Below are positions 34,584-43,530 of a stretch of DNA of 64,000 bases, in pieces (the first letter of the stretch is position 1; the number at the start of each line of letters is the position of its first letter). The DNA comes from an uncultured Dialister sp. GTDB taxonomy: Bacteria; Bacillota; Negativicutes; Veillonellales; Dialisteraceae. A program made the translations under genes and the position numbers. The stretch spans positions 1 to 64,000 of the forward strand of contig CAKPQG010000008.1 in NCBI GenBank assembly GCA_934178345.1. The letters run 5' to 3'. The notes below the pieces were generated by a model that was not told the DNA's origin, did no database searches, and was given only the letters and a program-made list of their open reading frames with translations.

Positions 34584-37220
34584 ATGCAGAAAAAGAAGTA
34601 CAGAGTTTATGAACTTGCCAAAGAATTTGGCAAGACAGATAAAGAAGTCATTGAAATTTTGAAAGCCGGTCATGTCGATGTGACGAACCGTCTCTCCGGC
34701 GTGGATGACAATGGCAAGTCCATCCTCGCGCGTCACATCGCTGCGGAAAAGAAGAAGGCAGCAAAGCGCCCGGTGATGCGTACCGTCCGCTTTGATCAGG
34801 CAGGTCAGCCGAATGGCAAGAAGGGCAATGCACGCCAGTCTTCCTACTCTTCCTATTCCACAGAAGAAGTGAAGCCGGCAGAAGCTCCGAAACCGGCGCC
34901 GAAGGCAGAAGCTCCGAAGAAGGAAGCTCCGAAGAAGGAAGTGCCGAAGGCAGAGACCAAGGCAGCAGAACGTCCGACCCGTCCGGCGAGAGACGCATCT
35001 CGTCAGGATGTGCGCCGTGATGGAAGAAGAGACGGCCAGAGACGCGATGGACGCAGCGAAGGCAGAAATGATAGAAACGGCGAACGCCGTGATGGGGCAG
35101 GCCGCCCGCAGGGGAGAGACGGTCAGAGAAATGATCGCTTCAACCGCAATGGCGACCGTCCGCAGGGGGCAAGAAACGGACAGACCGGCGGCAATGCAAG
35201 AAATGACCGTTTCAAGAACGATAGAAATGGGGACCGTCCGAAGACCGATCGTCCGGCTCGTCCGCAGCGCCCGGCATCTGCTGCTCCGGCTCCGGTAGAA
35301 GAGACCGCGCAGAAGCCGGTTACCAGAAGAACGGAAAAACCGGCCAAGAAGAAGACGAAGAAGGACTGGGAAAGAAGCCGCAGAGAGAAGGAAGGCGGCT
35401 CCCTCATGGCCCGTTCTTTGAGCCAGAGCAAGAAGAAGAAACACACGAACGAAAAGAAAGTGGCTGCGTACCCGACAGAAGTCGAGCTGCCGCCGAGCGT
35501 CACCGTCAAGGAGCTGGCTGAGCTTTTTGGACGTGAAGTCAGCGAAATCATCAAAGCACTCATGATGGACGGCGTCATGGCGACCATCAACCAGAACCTG
35601 GACCGCGACACCATCGAGATCCTGGCAGAAGAATTCGGCATCACCCTGATCGAAGCGGAAGCTCCGGCGGATCCGACCGAGTACATTCCGGCGGAAGATG
35701 ATCCGCGTTTCCTGAAGCCAAGACCGGCTGTCGTCACCATCATGGGCCACGTCGACCACGGCAAGACCACCCTGCTCGATGCTCTCCGTCAGACGAATGT
35801 CGCGCTCCACGAAGCCGGCGGCATCACCCAGCGCATCGGTGCATACCAGATCCGTTATAAGAGCCACAAGATCACCTTCCTCGATACCCCGGGCCACGAA
35901 GCCTTCACTGCCATGCGTTCCCGCGGCGCGCAGCTGACCGATATCGCTGTCCTCATCGTAGCAGCCGATGACGGTGTCATGCCGCAGACCGTCGAAGCAA
36001 TCCATCACGCTAAGAATGCCGGTGTACCGATCATGGTCGCGATCAACAAGATCGATAAACCAGGTGCCAACCCGGACCGCATCAAGGAAGAACTCGCCAA
36101 AGAAGGCCTGCTCGCGGAAGACTGGGGCGGCGATGTCATCATGACACCGATTTCCGCGAAGAAGAAAATCGGGCTCGATGACCTTTTGGAAAACATCCTC
36201 CTCGTCGCTGAAATGCAGGAACTCAAAGCCAATCCGAACCGCGAAGCCTACGGCGTCGTCGTCGAAGCCCAGCTGGATAAAGGCAGAGGCCCTGTCATGA
36301 GCGTCCTTGTCCAGAACGGTACTCTCCATATCGGTGACGGCATCCTGGCTGGCAAGAGCTGGGGCCGCGTCCGCGCGATGAACAATGAAAACGGCCGCAA
36401 GATGAAGAGTGCGGAACCGTCTGTACCGGTCGAAATCCTCGGTATGGACAGCGTGCCGGAAGCCGGCGACCACTTCTTCGTCATGGATGAAAAGAAGGCT
36501 AGAAATATCGCTGAAATCCGCGCATCCCGTGCGAAGGAAGAAGAACAGAGAAGCGTCCAGAAGGTCACCCTTGACAACATCTTCGAAAAGATCAAGGAAG
36601 GGGAAATGAAGGAACTCGACGTCATCATCAAAGCTGACGTTCAGGGCTCCGTCGAAGCGCTCGTACAGTCCCTGCAGGCCATCAAGAGCGAAGAAGTCCG
36701 CATCTCCATCGTTCACTCCGCCGTCGGTGCGATCAATGAATCCGATGTCATGCTCGCTTCCGCATCGAATGCCCTCATCATCGGCTTCAACGTCCGCCCG
36801 GATGCGAATGCACGTGCTATGGCTGAAAAGGACGGCGTCGATGTCCGTCTCTACCGTGTCATCTATGACTGCATTGATGATGTCAAGGCCGCGATGGCAG
36901 GTATGCTCTCGCCGACCATCCGCGAAGTGGTTCTCGGCCATGCGGAAATCCGTCAGGTCATCCACACACCGAAGGTCATCGTTGCCGGTTCCTACGTCCA
37001 GGACGGCAAGATCACCAGCAACTGCCAGCTGCGCCTGATCCGTGACGGCATCGTCATCCATGAAGGTAAGATCGCATCGCTGCGCCGCTTCAAGGATGAT
37101 GTGAAGGAAGTCGCTGCCGGCTTCGAATGCGGCATCGCCATCGACAGCTATCGTGACGTCAAAGAAGGAGACCAGCTGGAATCCTTCGAACTGAAAGAAG
37201 AAGCTGCTGAACTGAAATAA
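34584..37220 (+). CDS. infB: Translation initiation factor IF-2
   Basis: An 878-aa GTPase that places fMet-tRNA on the 30S subunit. The N-terminal IF2N helix bundle ([22 protein letters not shown]) is followed by a long low-complexity region (about 85-290) rich in A/P/K/E and then R/D/G/N repeats such as [14 protein letters not shown] second IF2N ([23 protein letters not shown]), the G domain with GHVDHGKTT near residue 388, DTPGHEAF and NKID, and C-terminal domains follow. The RG-rich linker suggests nucleic-acid contact. Ribosome site TTGGGAGG. Confidence 0.97.
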   Translation: MQKKKYRVYELAKEFGKTDKEVIEILKAGHVDVTNRLSGVDDNGKSILARHIAAEKKKAAKRPVMRTVRFDQAGQPNGKKGNARQSSYSSYSTEEVKPAEAPKPAPKAEAPKKEAPKKEVPKAETKAAERPTRPARDASRQDVRRDGRRDGQRRDGRSEGRNDRNGERRDGAGRPQGRDGQRNDRFNRNGDRPQGARNGQTGGNARNDRFKNDRNGDRPKTDRPARPQRPASAAPAPVEETAQKPVTRRTEKPAKKKTKKDWERSRREKEGGSLMARSLSQSKKKKHTNEKKVAAYPTEVELPPSVTVKELAELFGREVSEIIKALMMDGVMATINQNLDRDTIEILAEEFGITLIEAEAPADPTEYIPAEDDPRFLKPRPAVVTIMGHVDHGKTTLLDALRQTNVALHEAGGITQRIGAYQIRYKSHKITFLDTPGHEAFTAMRSRGAQLTDIAVLIVAADDGVMPQTVEAIHHAKNAGVPIMVAINKIDKPGANPDRIKEELAKEGLLAEDWGGDVIMTPISAKKKIGLDDLLENILLVAEMQELKANPNREAYGVVVEAQLDKGRGPVMSVLVQNGTLHIGDGILAGKSWGRVRAMNNENGRKMKSAEPSVPVEILGMDSVPEAGDHFFVMDEKKARNIAEIRASRAKEEEQRSVQKVTLDNIFEKIKEGEMKELDVIIKADVQGSVEALVQSLQAIKSEEVRISIVHSAVGAINESDVMLASASNALIIGFNVRPDANARAMAEKDGVDVRLYRVIYDCIDDVKAAMAGMLSPTIREVVLGHAEIRQVIHTPKVIVAGSYVQDGKITSNCQLRLIRDGIVIHEGKIASLRRFKDDVKEVAAGFECGIAIDSYRDVKEGDQLESFELKEEAAELK

Positions 37221-37228
37221 TGCATACA

Positions 37229-37270
37229 TCGTTCGCCTTTACAATTTCATAAGGGCGAACGATTTTGTTT
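37229..37270 (+). terminator. Terminator after infB
   Basis: ATCGTTCGCC and GGGCGAACGAT pair around a 14-base loop, followed by TTTGTTTTT. Confidence 0.8.
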
Positions 37271-37553
37271 TTGGGGGGCTGGTGACTGGTGACTGGTGAC
37301 TGGTGACTGGTGACTAGGGACTGGTGACTAGTGACTGGTGACTGGGGACTAGGAGACTAGAAGACTAGAAGACTGGAAGACCAGGAGACTACAGACCCTC
37401 TCGTATCGTCATTGAAAGCGTTGCCGAGAAATCTTTTTCATTCGCGGCGAAGCCGCTACCACAACCCTGAACCCTGAACCCCGAACCCTGAACCCACACC
37501 ACTTACACTCGACCCATGTTTGAATCGTATTTCCAGAGAGCGAGGTACTTACT
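37271..37553. repeat. Repeat mosaic between infB and rbfA
   Basis: GTGACTG heptamers (37277-37345), GACTAGAA octamers, CGTATCGTCATTGAAAGCGTTGCCGAGAAATC module, GCGGCGAAGCCGCTACCAC, GAACCCT/GAACCCC units. Confidence 0.85.
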
Positions 37554-37910
37554 ATGTCCGAATTACGAGTACGCAAAGTACAGGAATTTATTAAACAGGA
37601 AGTGAGCCAGATGCTCCTTCATGATCTGAAAGACCCGCGCATCGGCTTTGTCACGGTGACCGAAGTCAAAGTGACGGGCGATCTGCGCGAAGCGACCATT
37701 TACGTCAGCCTTTTCGGAAAACCGGAAGAAAAGAAAGCATCGCTCGATGCGCTGAACAAGAGCCGCGGCTTCGTGCGCCGTGAGCTTGGGCAGCGTCTCA
37801 AGATCTACTACACACCAGAGATTACCTTTTCCGAAGACGCTTCTCTTGACTACGGCATGCACATCGACGGCCTTCTGAAAAAGATTCACAAAGATGAGGT
37901 GGAAGAATGA
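37554..37910 (+). CDS. rbfA: 30S ribosome-binding factor RbfA
   Basis: A 118-aa KH-type 16S rRNA maturation factor. RVRKVQEFIKQEVSQMLLHDLKDPRIGFVTVTEVKVTGDLREATIYVSLFG and LGQRLKIYYTPEITF are diagnostic. Overlaps the next gene by four bases (ATGA), starting an rbfA-nrnA-truB unit. Confidence 0.95.
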   Translation: MSELRVRKVQEFIKQEVSQMLLHDLKDPRIGFVTVTEVKVTGDLREATIYVSLFGKPEEKKASLDALNKSRGFVRRELGQRLKIYYTPEITFSEDASLDYGMHIDGLLKKIHKDEVEE

Positions 37911-38875
37911 GCCTTGCACTGAACCATGCCAAAGAGATCGGCAAGAAGGAGGCCATGGATTTTCTGAAATCCCACAAGCGCTTCCTGCTGGTCGGTCACG
38001 AACATCCCGATGGAGATGACGTCGGCTCTATCTGTGCGCTGCACAATGTCCTTGTCTCGATGGGGAAAGAAGCAGACATGCTACTTCCGGATCCGGTGCC
38101 GAAGGTGTACACGCTGGTGAAAGCGTCCGCGCTTGTGCACACGGAGATCCCGAAAGGGAAGATGTACGATGCGATCGTTTTCACCGACCTCTCGAATCTG
38201 GAGCGAGGCGGGAATTTTGATTTCCCGAAAGACATCGACTCGCTCTCCATCGACCATCACCGCACGAATGAACGCTTCACCGACTTTCTCTATCTGCAGT
38301 ATCACTATGCGGCGACGGCGGAAATGCTTGCGGAAATGTTCTTCGATGAAGGTATTCAGATGGACGAAGACACCTGCAACGCACTTTACATGGGCATCGG
38401 CACGGACAGCGGCTTCTTCAAATTCAGCTGCACCTCGCCGCACACGCTCCTGATGGCGAGCCGGCTCGTCGCGATGGGCGCCGACCCCTCCTACATTTCA
38501 AACCACCTCGAGGAGAAATCCATCGAAGCCATGCACTGCTATGAGCTCGTCGCGAAGACCGTCCACTCCTATGCGGACGGGAAAATCGTCATCGCCTACA
38601 TGGGCAAGGATGCGATGGATCTTGACGGGGAAAATTCCGATTACTACGCGTCCATCCCGCGCTGCATCCGCGGCTGCGAGATCGCGGCGCTCTTCAAGTA
38701 CCGCGGCGAAGGCGTGACCCGCGTCTCCCTGCGCTCCAAAAACTATGCCAATGTCGCGGAGCTTGCCGGTGAATTTGGCGGCGGCGGTCACTGGAAAGCC
38801 TCCGGATGCACTATCGAAGGCGACTTTGCCGAAGCCGAGAAGAAATTCATGGCGGTCGCGGAGAAATACCTCTGA
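37907..38875 (+). CDS. nrnA: DHH/DHHA1 phosphoesterase, NrnA-type
   Basis: A 322-aa bifunctional oligoribonuclease / pAp phosphatase type enzyme. The DHH domain has GHEHPDGDDVGS, FTDLSNLERG and the signature DHHRTNERF; the DHHA1 domain ends with VSLRSKNYANVAELAGEFGGGGHWKASG. It clears nano-RNAs and 3'-phosphoadenosine-5'-phosphate in related bacteria. Start overlaps rbfA by four bases and stop overlaps truB by one (TGATG). Confidence 0.9.
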   Translation: MSLALNHAKEIGKKEAMDFLKSHKRFLLVGHEHPDGDDVGSICALHNVLVSMGKEADMLLPDPVPKVYTLVKASALVHTEIPKGKMYDAIVFTDLSNLERGGNFDFPKDIDSLSIDHHRTNERFTDFLYLQYHYAATAEMLAEMFFDEGIQMDEDTCNALYMGIGTDSGFFKFSCTSPHTLLMASRLVAMGADPSYISNHLEEKSIEAMHCYELVAKTVHSYADGKIVIAYMGKDAMDLDGENSDYYASIPRCIRGCEIAALFKYRGEGVTRVSLRSKNYANVAELAGEFGGGGHWKASGCTIEGDFAEAEKKFMAVAEKYL

Positions 38876-39726
38876 TGGACGGCGTACTGAATGTCCTAAA
38901 GCCCGCGGGCATGACGTCCTTCGACGTGATAGCGCGTCTCCGGTGCATCTACGGACAGAAGAAGATCGGCCACGGCGGGACGCTTGACCCCATGGCGGCG
39001 GGCGTACTCCCTGTCTTTTTGGGCCGCGCGACGCGCCTCATCGAGTATGCACCGATCCACCGGAAAACGTATGAAGCGGAATTTCTGATGGGCCTTGCGA
39101 CAGACACCGAGGATGTGACAGGCACCGTGGTGAAGACGGGGGAGATCCCTGCAGATCCTTCGATCTGGGAAAGAGCCGCGGCAAAATTCCGCGGAGACAT
39201 CCTCCAGCGGCCATCGTCCTACTCCGCCATCAAAGTGAATGGCGAGCGCGCCTACAAGCTGGCGCGCGAAGGAAACGCCGTCGAGCTCCCCCTCCGCCCC
39301 GTCACCATTTACGACCTGACGCTCCGCGAAGTGAAGCCGCCGATCCTCCGCCTCTCCGTCACCTGCTCGGCAGGCACTTACATCCGCGCACTGGGCCGCG
39401 ATCTGGGAGAAACGGCCGGATGCCCGCTCACCATGTCCTTTCTCCTTCGCAGCGAGATGGGCCCCTTCTCTATCGCTGAAGCGAAGACGCTGGAAGAAAT
39501 CGAAGCGGATCCGGAAGATGCGCTCATGACCGACTTGCGCCCGCTCCTTTCCGCTCTGCCGCTCCTTGCGCTCGATGAGAAAGAAGCCGCCGATTTCCTC
39601 TTGGGCAAACGCCTTCGCACACGAGAAAAGCCTGTGGAAGTCGCCGCCGCCTTTTACGGCTCCCGTTTCCTCGGCACTGCCAGTGTAGAGAGAGGCGTCA
39701 TTCATCCGAAGAAAGTATTTAATTAG
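38875..39726 (+). CDS. truB: tRNA pseudouridine(55) synthase TruB
   Basis: A 283-aa enzyme that makes pseudouridine 55 in the T loop of tRNA. GVLNVLKPAGMTSFDVIARLR, KKIGHGGTLDPMAAGVLPVFLGRATRL (catalytic Asp in GGTLDP), QRPSSYSAIKVNGERAYKLAREG and CSAGTYIRALGRDLG are characteristic. Start is fixed by the one-base overlap with nrnA. Confidence 0.95.
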   Translation: MDGVLNVLKPAGMTSFDVIARLRCIYGQKKIGHGGTLDPMAAGVLPVFLGRATRLIEYAPIHRKTYEAEFLMGLATDTEDVTGTVVKTGEIPADPSIWERAAAKFRGDILQRPSSYSAIKVNGERAYKLAREGNAVELPLRPVTIYDLTLREVKPPILRLSVTCSAGTYIRALGRDLGETAGCPLTMSFLLRSEMGPFSIAEAKTLEEIEADPEDALMTDLRPLLSALPLLALDEKEAADFLLGKRLRTREKPVEVAAAFYGSRFLGTASVERGVIHPKKVFN

Positions 39727-39973
39727 GTTTTTAGTGACTGGTGACTGGTGACTGGTGACTGGTGACTGGTAACTAAATGCCACTTTCGGGCATCGCCACT
39801 ATCTATACTCTGCGGTGCTTCCATATTTTTATGCGCCGCACCAGCACTCCTCACTCCTAACTCCTCACTCCTAACTGGCGAGCAAAGCTTTCATCAACAA
39901 TCAGTGGACGAGCCGCCCCACGGGCTAACCCTGAACCCTGAACCTTGAACCCTTAAACCTTAAATCCATCATC
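39727..39973. repeat. Repeat mosaic between truB and ribF
   Basis: GTGACTG heptamers, ATGCCACTTTCGGGCATCGCC, CTCTGCGGTGCTTC...ATGCGCCGCACC, CTCCTAA/CTCCTCA heptamers, CAATCAGTGGACGAGCCGCCCC and GGGCTAACCCTGAACC. truB and ribF are normally adjacent, so the block is inserted in an operon-like cluster. Confidence 0.82.
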
Positions 39974-40897
39974 ATGACCATTCTACCTACTTTACACGAT
40001 TTACCCGAAGACCAGTCCTTCGTCCTTGGCATCGGCTTCTTTGACGGATGCCATCTGGGACATCAGGCGGTCTTTTCCGAAGTGAAGCGCCTTGCGAAAG
40101 AGAAGGGCGCGCAGCCGGGTGTTCTCACTTTTTATCCGCATCCGATGAAAGTGCTTGCGCCCGATATTCATGTGCCGCTTTTGCAGTCCATTGATGAAAA
40201 GATGGATGCACTGGCCGCTCAGGGCATGGCGCTGGCCGTCTGCATCCGGCCGGATGAGACATTTCTCGCAAAATCCGCTGAAGATTTTCTGGAAGAGCTC
40301 GCTTGCCTTCCCGGCCTTGTCGGCCTCGTCACGGGAGAAAATTTTTCCTTTGGCCACGGCGGTCTGGGGAAGAGTGGTGATCTCGTGCGCTTTTTTGAAG
40401 AAAGCCGCGTCACCGTTCGCATCGTCTCACTCCGAGAGAACGCAGGGCAGAAGATTTCCAGCACCGCCATCCGCCAGTGCATCCTCGCGGGAGAGATGGA
40501 GCAGGCGGCGCGCTTTCTGGGGCATCCTTACACGATCCGGGGTGACATCGTCCATGGCTTTCGCCGCGGGCATGACGTACTCGGATTTCCGACGGCGAAT
40601 CTGGCGGTCTCCGAAGACCGTGTCCTTCCACCCGATGGCGTCTACGCGACGCGTGCGCTGGTGAAGGGGGATACCTTCCCTGCCATCACGAATATCGGAA
40701 ACAATCCGACCTTTGGCAATGCGAAGAAAACGATCGAGACGTTCATCTTTGACTTCGACGAGTCCATCTACGGCGCGTCATTCTCGCTCGCATGGGTCAG
40801 CCGCATCCGGGGAGAAATGAAATTCGCCTCGCCTGACCTTCTGGTGGCGCAGATCCATCAGGATATCCAAAAAGCGAAAGACATATTGCACGTATGA
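39974..40897 (+). CDS. ribF: Bifunctional riboflavin kinase / FAD synthetase
   Basis: A 307-aa enzyme making FMN then FAD from riboflavin. The N-terminal adenylyltransferase has GIGFFDGCHLGHQAVF, LTFYPHPMKVL and GLVTGENFSFGHGG; ISSTAIRQCI follows. The C-terminal kinase domain has GDIVHGFRRGHDVLGFPTANL and ITNIGNNPTFGN. No good ribosome site is seen before this ATG (ATCATC), so translation may be weak or begin differently. A terminator follows. Confidence 0.94.
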   Translation: MTILPTLHDLPEDQSFVLGIGFFDGCHLGHQAVFSEVKRLAKEKGAQPGVLTFYPHPMKVLAPDIHVPLLQSIDEKMDALAAQGMALAVCIRPDETFLAKSAEDFLEELACLPGLVGLVTGENFSFGHGGLGKSGDLVRFFEESRVTVRIVSLRENAGQKISSTAIRQCILAGEMEQAARFLGHPYTIRGDIVHGFRRGHDVLGFPTANLAVSEDRVLPPDGVYATRALVKGDTFPAITNIGNNPTFGNAKKTIETFIFDFDESIYGASFSLAWVSRIRGEMKFASPDLLVAQIHQDIQKAKDILHV

Positions 40898-40900
40898 AAC

Positions 40901-40927
40901 AGCCTGCGCGAAAGCGCGGGCTTTTTT
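40901..40927 (+). terminator. Terminator after ribF
   Basis: GCCTGCGC-GAAA-GCGCGGGC (one G-U) with TTTTTT. Confidence 0.88.
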
Positions 40928-41241
40928 GTAGAGGGATAGACGGAGCTCTGGTGGCTGGTGACTGGTGACTGGTGACTAGGGACTAGGGACTAGTGACTAG
41001 TGGCTAGGGATTAGGAAACAAGTGGCTAGTCACCAGTCACTCTCCCTTATGCGCTGCTTATTCCTGAATTGCATACATTTATCCATACATCATGCATAAT
41101 TAGTATACCGATTGAGATGGTATATCTCATTGCAGAATGGTATAATAACAAAAGTAGATGACAGGCTGTTGATGCGCCTGTCTATTTCATTGCGTGAGAT
41201 CCGATGGAAGGGATCTTCGCCAAGTTCCAATGGGGGTTTTT
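40928..41241. repeat. Heptamers, then unique promoter/leader of the symporter gene
   Basis: GTGACTG/GGGACTA/GTGACTA heptamers to about 41040, then unique AT-rich DNA with TATAAT at 41140-41145 and a leader hairpin GACAGGC...GCCTGTC at 41159-41181, 13 bases after the -10 box. Confidence 0.7.
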
Positions 41242-42489
41242 ATGGAAGCGAAAACAAGTGGCAAAAGTATTTTGAGAGACCTTGGGACGTGGATTGTCAT
41301 AGCCACGGTACTGGGTGCAGTCGTCGGGCTCTTTCTGGGCAAGAGCGCACACATGCTGGCGCCGATCGGTGACCTTTTCATGCAGCTCATCAAGATGATC
41401 GTCGTACCGATGGTCTTCTTCTCACTGGTCGGCGGGGCAGCGGCGCTGGGGAAATCCAAGGGCGCTGGCAAGGTCGGTATAGTGACATTCCTGTATTACG
41501 GCGTGACGACAGCAGTTGCCGTGATTTTGGGATTGGCATTCAGCGTTTTCTTCCAGCCGGGCAGCGGCATCGACATGGCAGCGATCAGCGGGGCGGCTGT
41601 GCAGGTGGGCGACCTTTCCAAAGCGGGCGCGCTTCCTGGTTTCTGGGAAACGATCATCGGCTTCGTGCCGGCGAATCCGGTGAAAGCCCTGACGGATGGC
41701 AATATCCTGCAGATCATCACCTTCTCTCTCTTTGTCGGCTTCGCACTGGCGATGCTGCCGGCGGAAGAAAAAGAGTTCATGAGCCGCATCGTGGATAACT
41801 GCACGAAGATCTGCATCAAGATCATGATGGCGGTCATGATGCTCGCGCCGGTCGGTGTCTTCTGCCTGATGGCGGACGCGACGGGGAGCTTCGGCTATGA
41901 TGTGCTTATGAAAATCATTTACCTCATCGGTCTTTATGTCTGCGTACTCTTCCTTGTCACCTATGTCATGATCGGCGGCTCGGTGGCTCTCTTCTCGAAA
42001 TGCACGGGGTATGTGGAGTTCTTCAAAGCGATGTGGAAGGTGCAGGTGCTTGCTTTCTCCACCGCATCCTCCATGGCAGCGCTTCCGCTCAATATGGCAG
42101 TCACGGAAAGAGAGCTGCATGTGTCTAAAGGAACCACCTCCTTTGCACTTCCGCTGGGTGCGACCATCAATATGAATGGCAACGCGGCGTACTATGCGAT
42201 GGCGGCCATTTTCATCGCGCAGATGTATGGCATGGAGCTTACGATGGGCCAGTATATCGCGATCATCGTGACGAGTACACTGGGCGCGGTCGGACAGGCG
42301 GGTGTGCCGGGACCGACGCTTCTTGTCGTCGCTGTTTTGGTATCTGCCGGTATCCCGATCGATGCACTTCCGATCCTTTTCGGTGTCGACCGTATTTTTG
42401 ATATGCTTCGTACAGCGGTCAATATCACCGGCGATGCAGCCTGTGCGACCATCGTAGATCGCTTTACGAATGAGGAAGTCCGTGAATAG
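41242..42489 (+). CDS. Dicarboxylate/amino acid:cation symporter (DAACS family)
   Basis: A 415-aa sodium- or proton-coupled symporter with about eight membrane spans and two hairpin loops. HP1 serine motif FSTASSMAALPLN (271-284) and the TM7 motif GATINMNGNAAYY (306-318) are clear. The usual NMDGT is NMNGN (310-314); those residues help bind cation and substrate, so the substrate may differ from plain glutamate/aspartate or C4-dicarboxylates. ATG 41242 follows a GGGGG site; other in-frame ATGs lie upstream. It has its own terminator. Confidence 0.85.
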   Translation: MEAKTSGKSILRDLGTWIVIATVLGAVVGLFLGKSAHMLAPIGDLFMQLIKMIVVPMVFFSLVGGAAALGKSKGAGKVGIVTFLYYGVTTAVAVILGLAFSVFFQPGSGIDMAAISGAAVQVGDLSKAGALPGFWETIIGFVPANPVKALTDGNILQIITFSLFVGFALAMLPAEEKEFMSRIVDNCTKICIKIMMAVMMLAPVGVFCLMADATGSFGYDVLMKIIYLIGLYVCVLFLVTYVMIGGSVALFSKCTGYVEFFKAMWKVQVLAFSTASSMAALPLNMAVTERELHVSKGTTSFALPLGATINMNGNAAYYAMAAIFIAQMYGMELTMGQYIAIIVTSTLGAVGQAGVPGPTLLVVAVLVSAGIPIDALPILFGVDRIFDMLRTAVNITGDAACATIVDRFTNEEVRE

Positions 42490-42527
42490 TGACCTCTGAT
42501 GGGTCATTGTCTTATATGGCAAGCCAC

Positions 42528-42568
42528 AAACGGCTGGCGAAACGAAAACGTTTCGCCAGCCGTTTTTT
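42528..42568 (+). terminator. Terminator after the symporter
   Basis: A 17-bp perfect stem (AAACGGCTGGCGAAACG / CGTTTCGCCAGCCGTTT) with AAAA loop and T-run. Confidence 0.93.
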
Positions 42569-42924
42569 CTTTATATATTCCTGAAAGGAATAAGAAATCA
42601 GAGGTATCTGATTGTTGTACTGGACGTTATGAGTAAAAAATGAAAATTTCTTCGATTTCACCAAAAGAAAATAGATAAAAGACTTGCATTGAAAATGTAC
42701 TTAGTATATAGCAAATAAGTTATAATATAAACTATAAGCTATGGATAAGGTATAGAAAAGTATTATACAGGCTATGAATTGACGACTATAATCACAGTCG
42801 AAACGTGAAGAAACGTTGCAGATCGCTTTCCTGCTTTCTGGTAGCCATGGAGCCGGTAAATGGGGAAGTATGAGAAAAAGAGATACATTACCCGGCGGGT
42901 GATGTGGTACAGAAAGGGATACCC
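42569..42924 (+). other. AT-rich unique leader of the thioesterase-OadB unit
   Basis: No repeats and no gene. Contains several TATAAT-like boxes (42721, 42787) and TTGCAT at 42684 without ideal spacing, then about 130 bases of likely leader with GGTAGCCATGGAGCCGGTAA. One of the few intergenic stretches free of the mosaic. Confidence 0.5.
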
Positions 42925-43374
42925 ATGATTAACTTAAATGATTTTATTGCGGTAGGGCAGAATGCCATAGCACGTCGCGTGGTACAGCAGTCGGATGCGT
43001 CTGACAATTACGACAATGATTTCAAAAGTTTGTTAGCTACACCGAGACTGATTCATTGGGCGATCGATGCATCCATCAAAGCGATCGACCCCTATCTTCC
43101 CGATGACTATGCAAGCATCGGGCTGTCGGTGAATTTTGTGCATACGGCACCGACCAGCCTCGGCATGACGGTGACGGTACATGCGTCGGTCATCGCTTTG
43201 ACGGATCATGATGTGACGCTCGAGGTCAAAGCGTGGGATGAGCAGGGTGAAATCGGTCACGGCCTTCACAAGAGAGCGATCGTACTCAAGCAGGCGGTCT
43301 TGGACAGGGCGGAAGAGCGTACACGCCTGCTGCTGATTCGTCAGGCCAATGAAGAGATCAAGGGGATGAGATAA
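42925..43374 (+). CDS. FlK-like hotdog-fold acyl-CoA thioesterase
   Basis: A 149-aa hotdog protein. The segment LLATPRLIHWAIDASIKAIDPYLPDDYASIGLSVNFVHTAPTSLGMTVTVHA aligns with fluoroacetyl-CoA thioesterase FlK. T39 and H73 match its Thr and His; its Glu is replaced (I47, with D48 beside it). EIGHGLHKRAIV is also shared. It would hydrolyse a small acyl-CoA, identity unknown. ATG 42925 has AAAGGG; a GTG seven codons earlier is possible. Its stop overlaps the next start by one base, linking it to the sodium-pump subunits. Confidence 0.82.
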   Translation: MINLNDFIAVGQNAIARRVVQQSDASDNYDNDFKSLLATPRLIHWAIDASIKAIDPYLPDDYASIGLSVNFVHTAPTSLGMTVTVHASVIALTDHDVTLEVKAWDEQGEIGHGLHKRAIVLKQAVLDRAEERTRLLLIRQANEEIKGMR

Positions 43375-43526
43375 TGGCAGCTTTACCGGATACCTTAGGC
43401 GGCGCACTGCTCCTATCCGCCATCGATTTTTTGCTGAGTTTTGTATTTATTTCCTTCATCGGCGTGGTGCTCCATTTCTTTCCCCTGCTGAATAAGCTCG
43501 GCGAAGTGAAGGAGAGAAAGGATTGA
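43374..43526 (+). CDS. 50-aa single-span membrane protein (possible decarboxylase small subunit)
   Basis: Small gene between the thioesterase and the OadB-type subunit, overlapping the former by one base (TAATG) and ending four bases before the latter. One long hydrophobic stretch (ALLLSAIDFLLSFVFISFIGVVLHFFPLL, residues 11-39) precedes a charged tail (NKLGEVKERKD). Position and topology match the gamma/delta (OadG-like) subunits of sodium-pumping decarboxylases, which carry one span, but it is much shorter and has no clear sequence match. Confidence 0.65.
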   Translation: MAALPDTLGGALLLSAIDFLLSFVFISFIGVVLHFFPLLNKLGEVKERKD

Positions 43527-43530
43527 GATC

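Noticed and set aside
34551..37229. An 892-aa open frame antisense to infB, and similar long antisense frames over groL (14951-16672), rpoD (9615-10817), mdcA (54230-55660) and the aminotransferase (62661-63884)
   Set aside because: The host genes avoid TTA, CTA and TCA codons, which removes stops on the opposite strand. The antisense products have no family features or ribosome sites, and the sense genes are certain.
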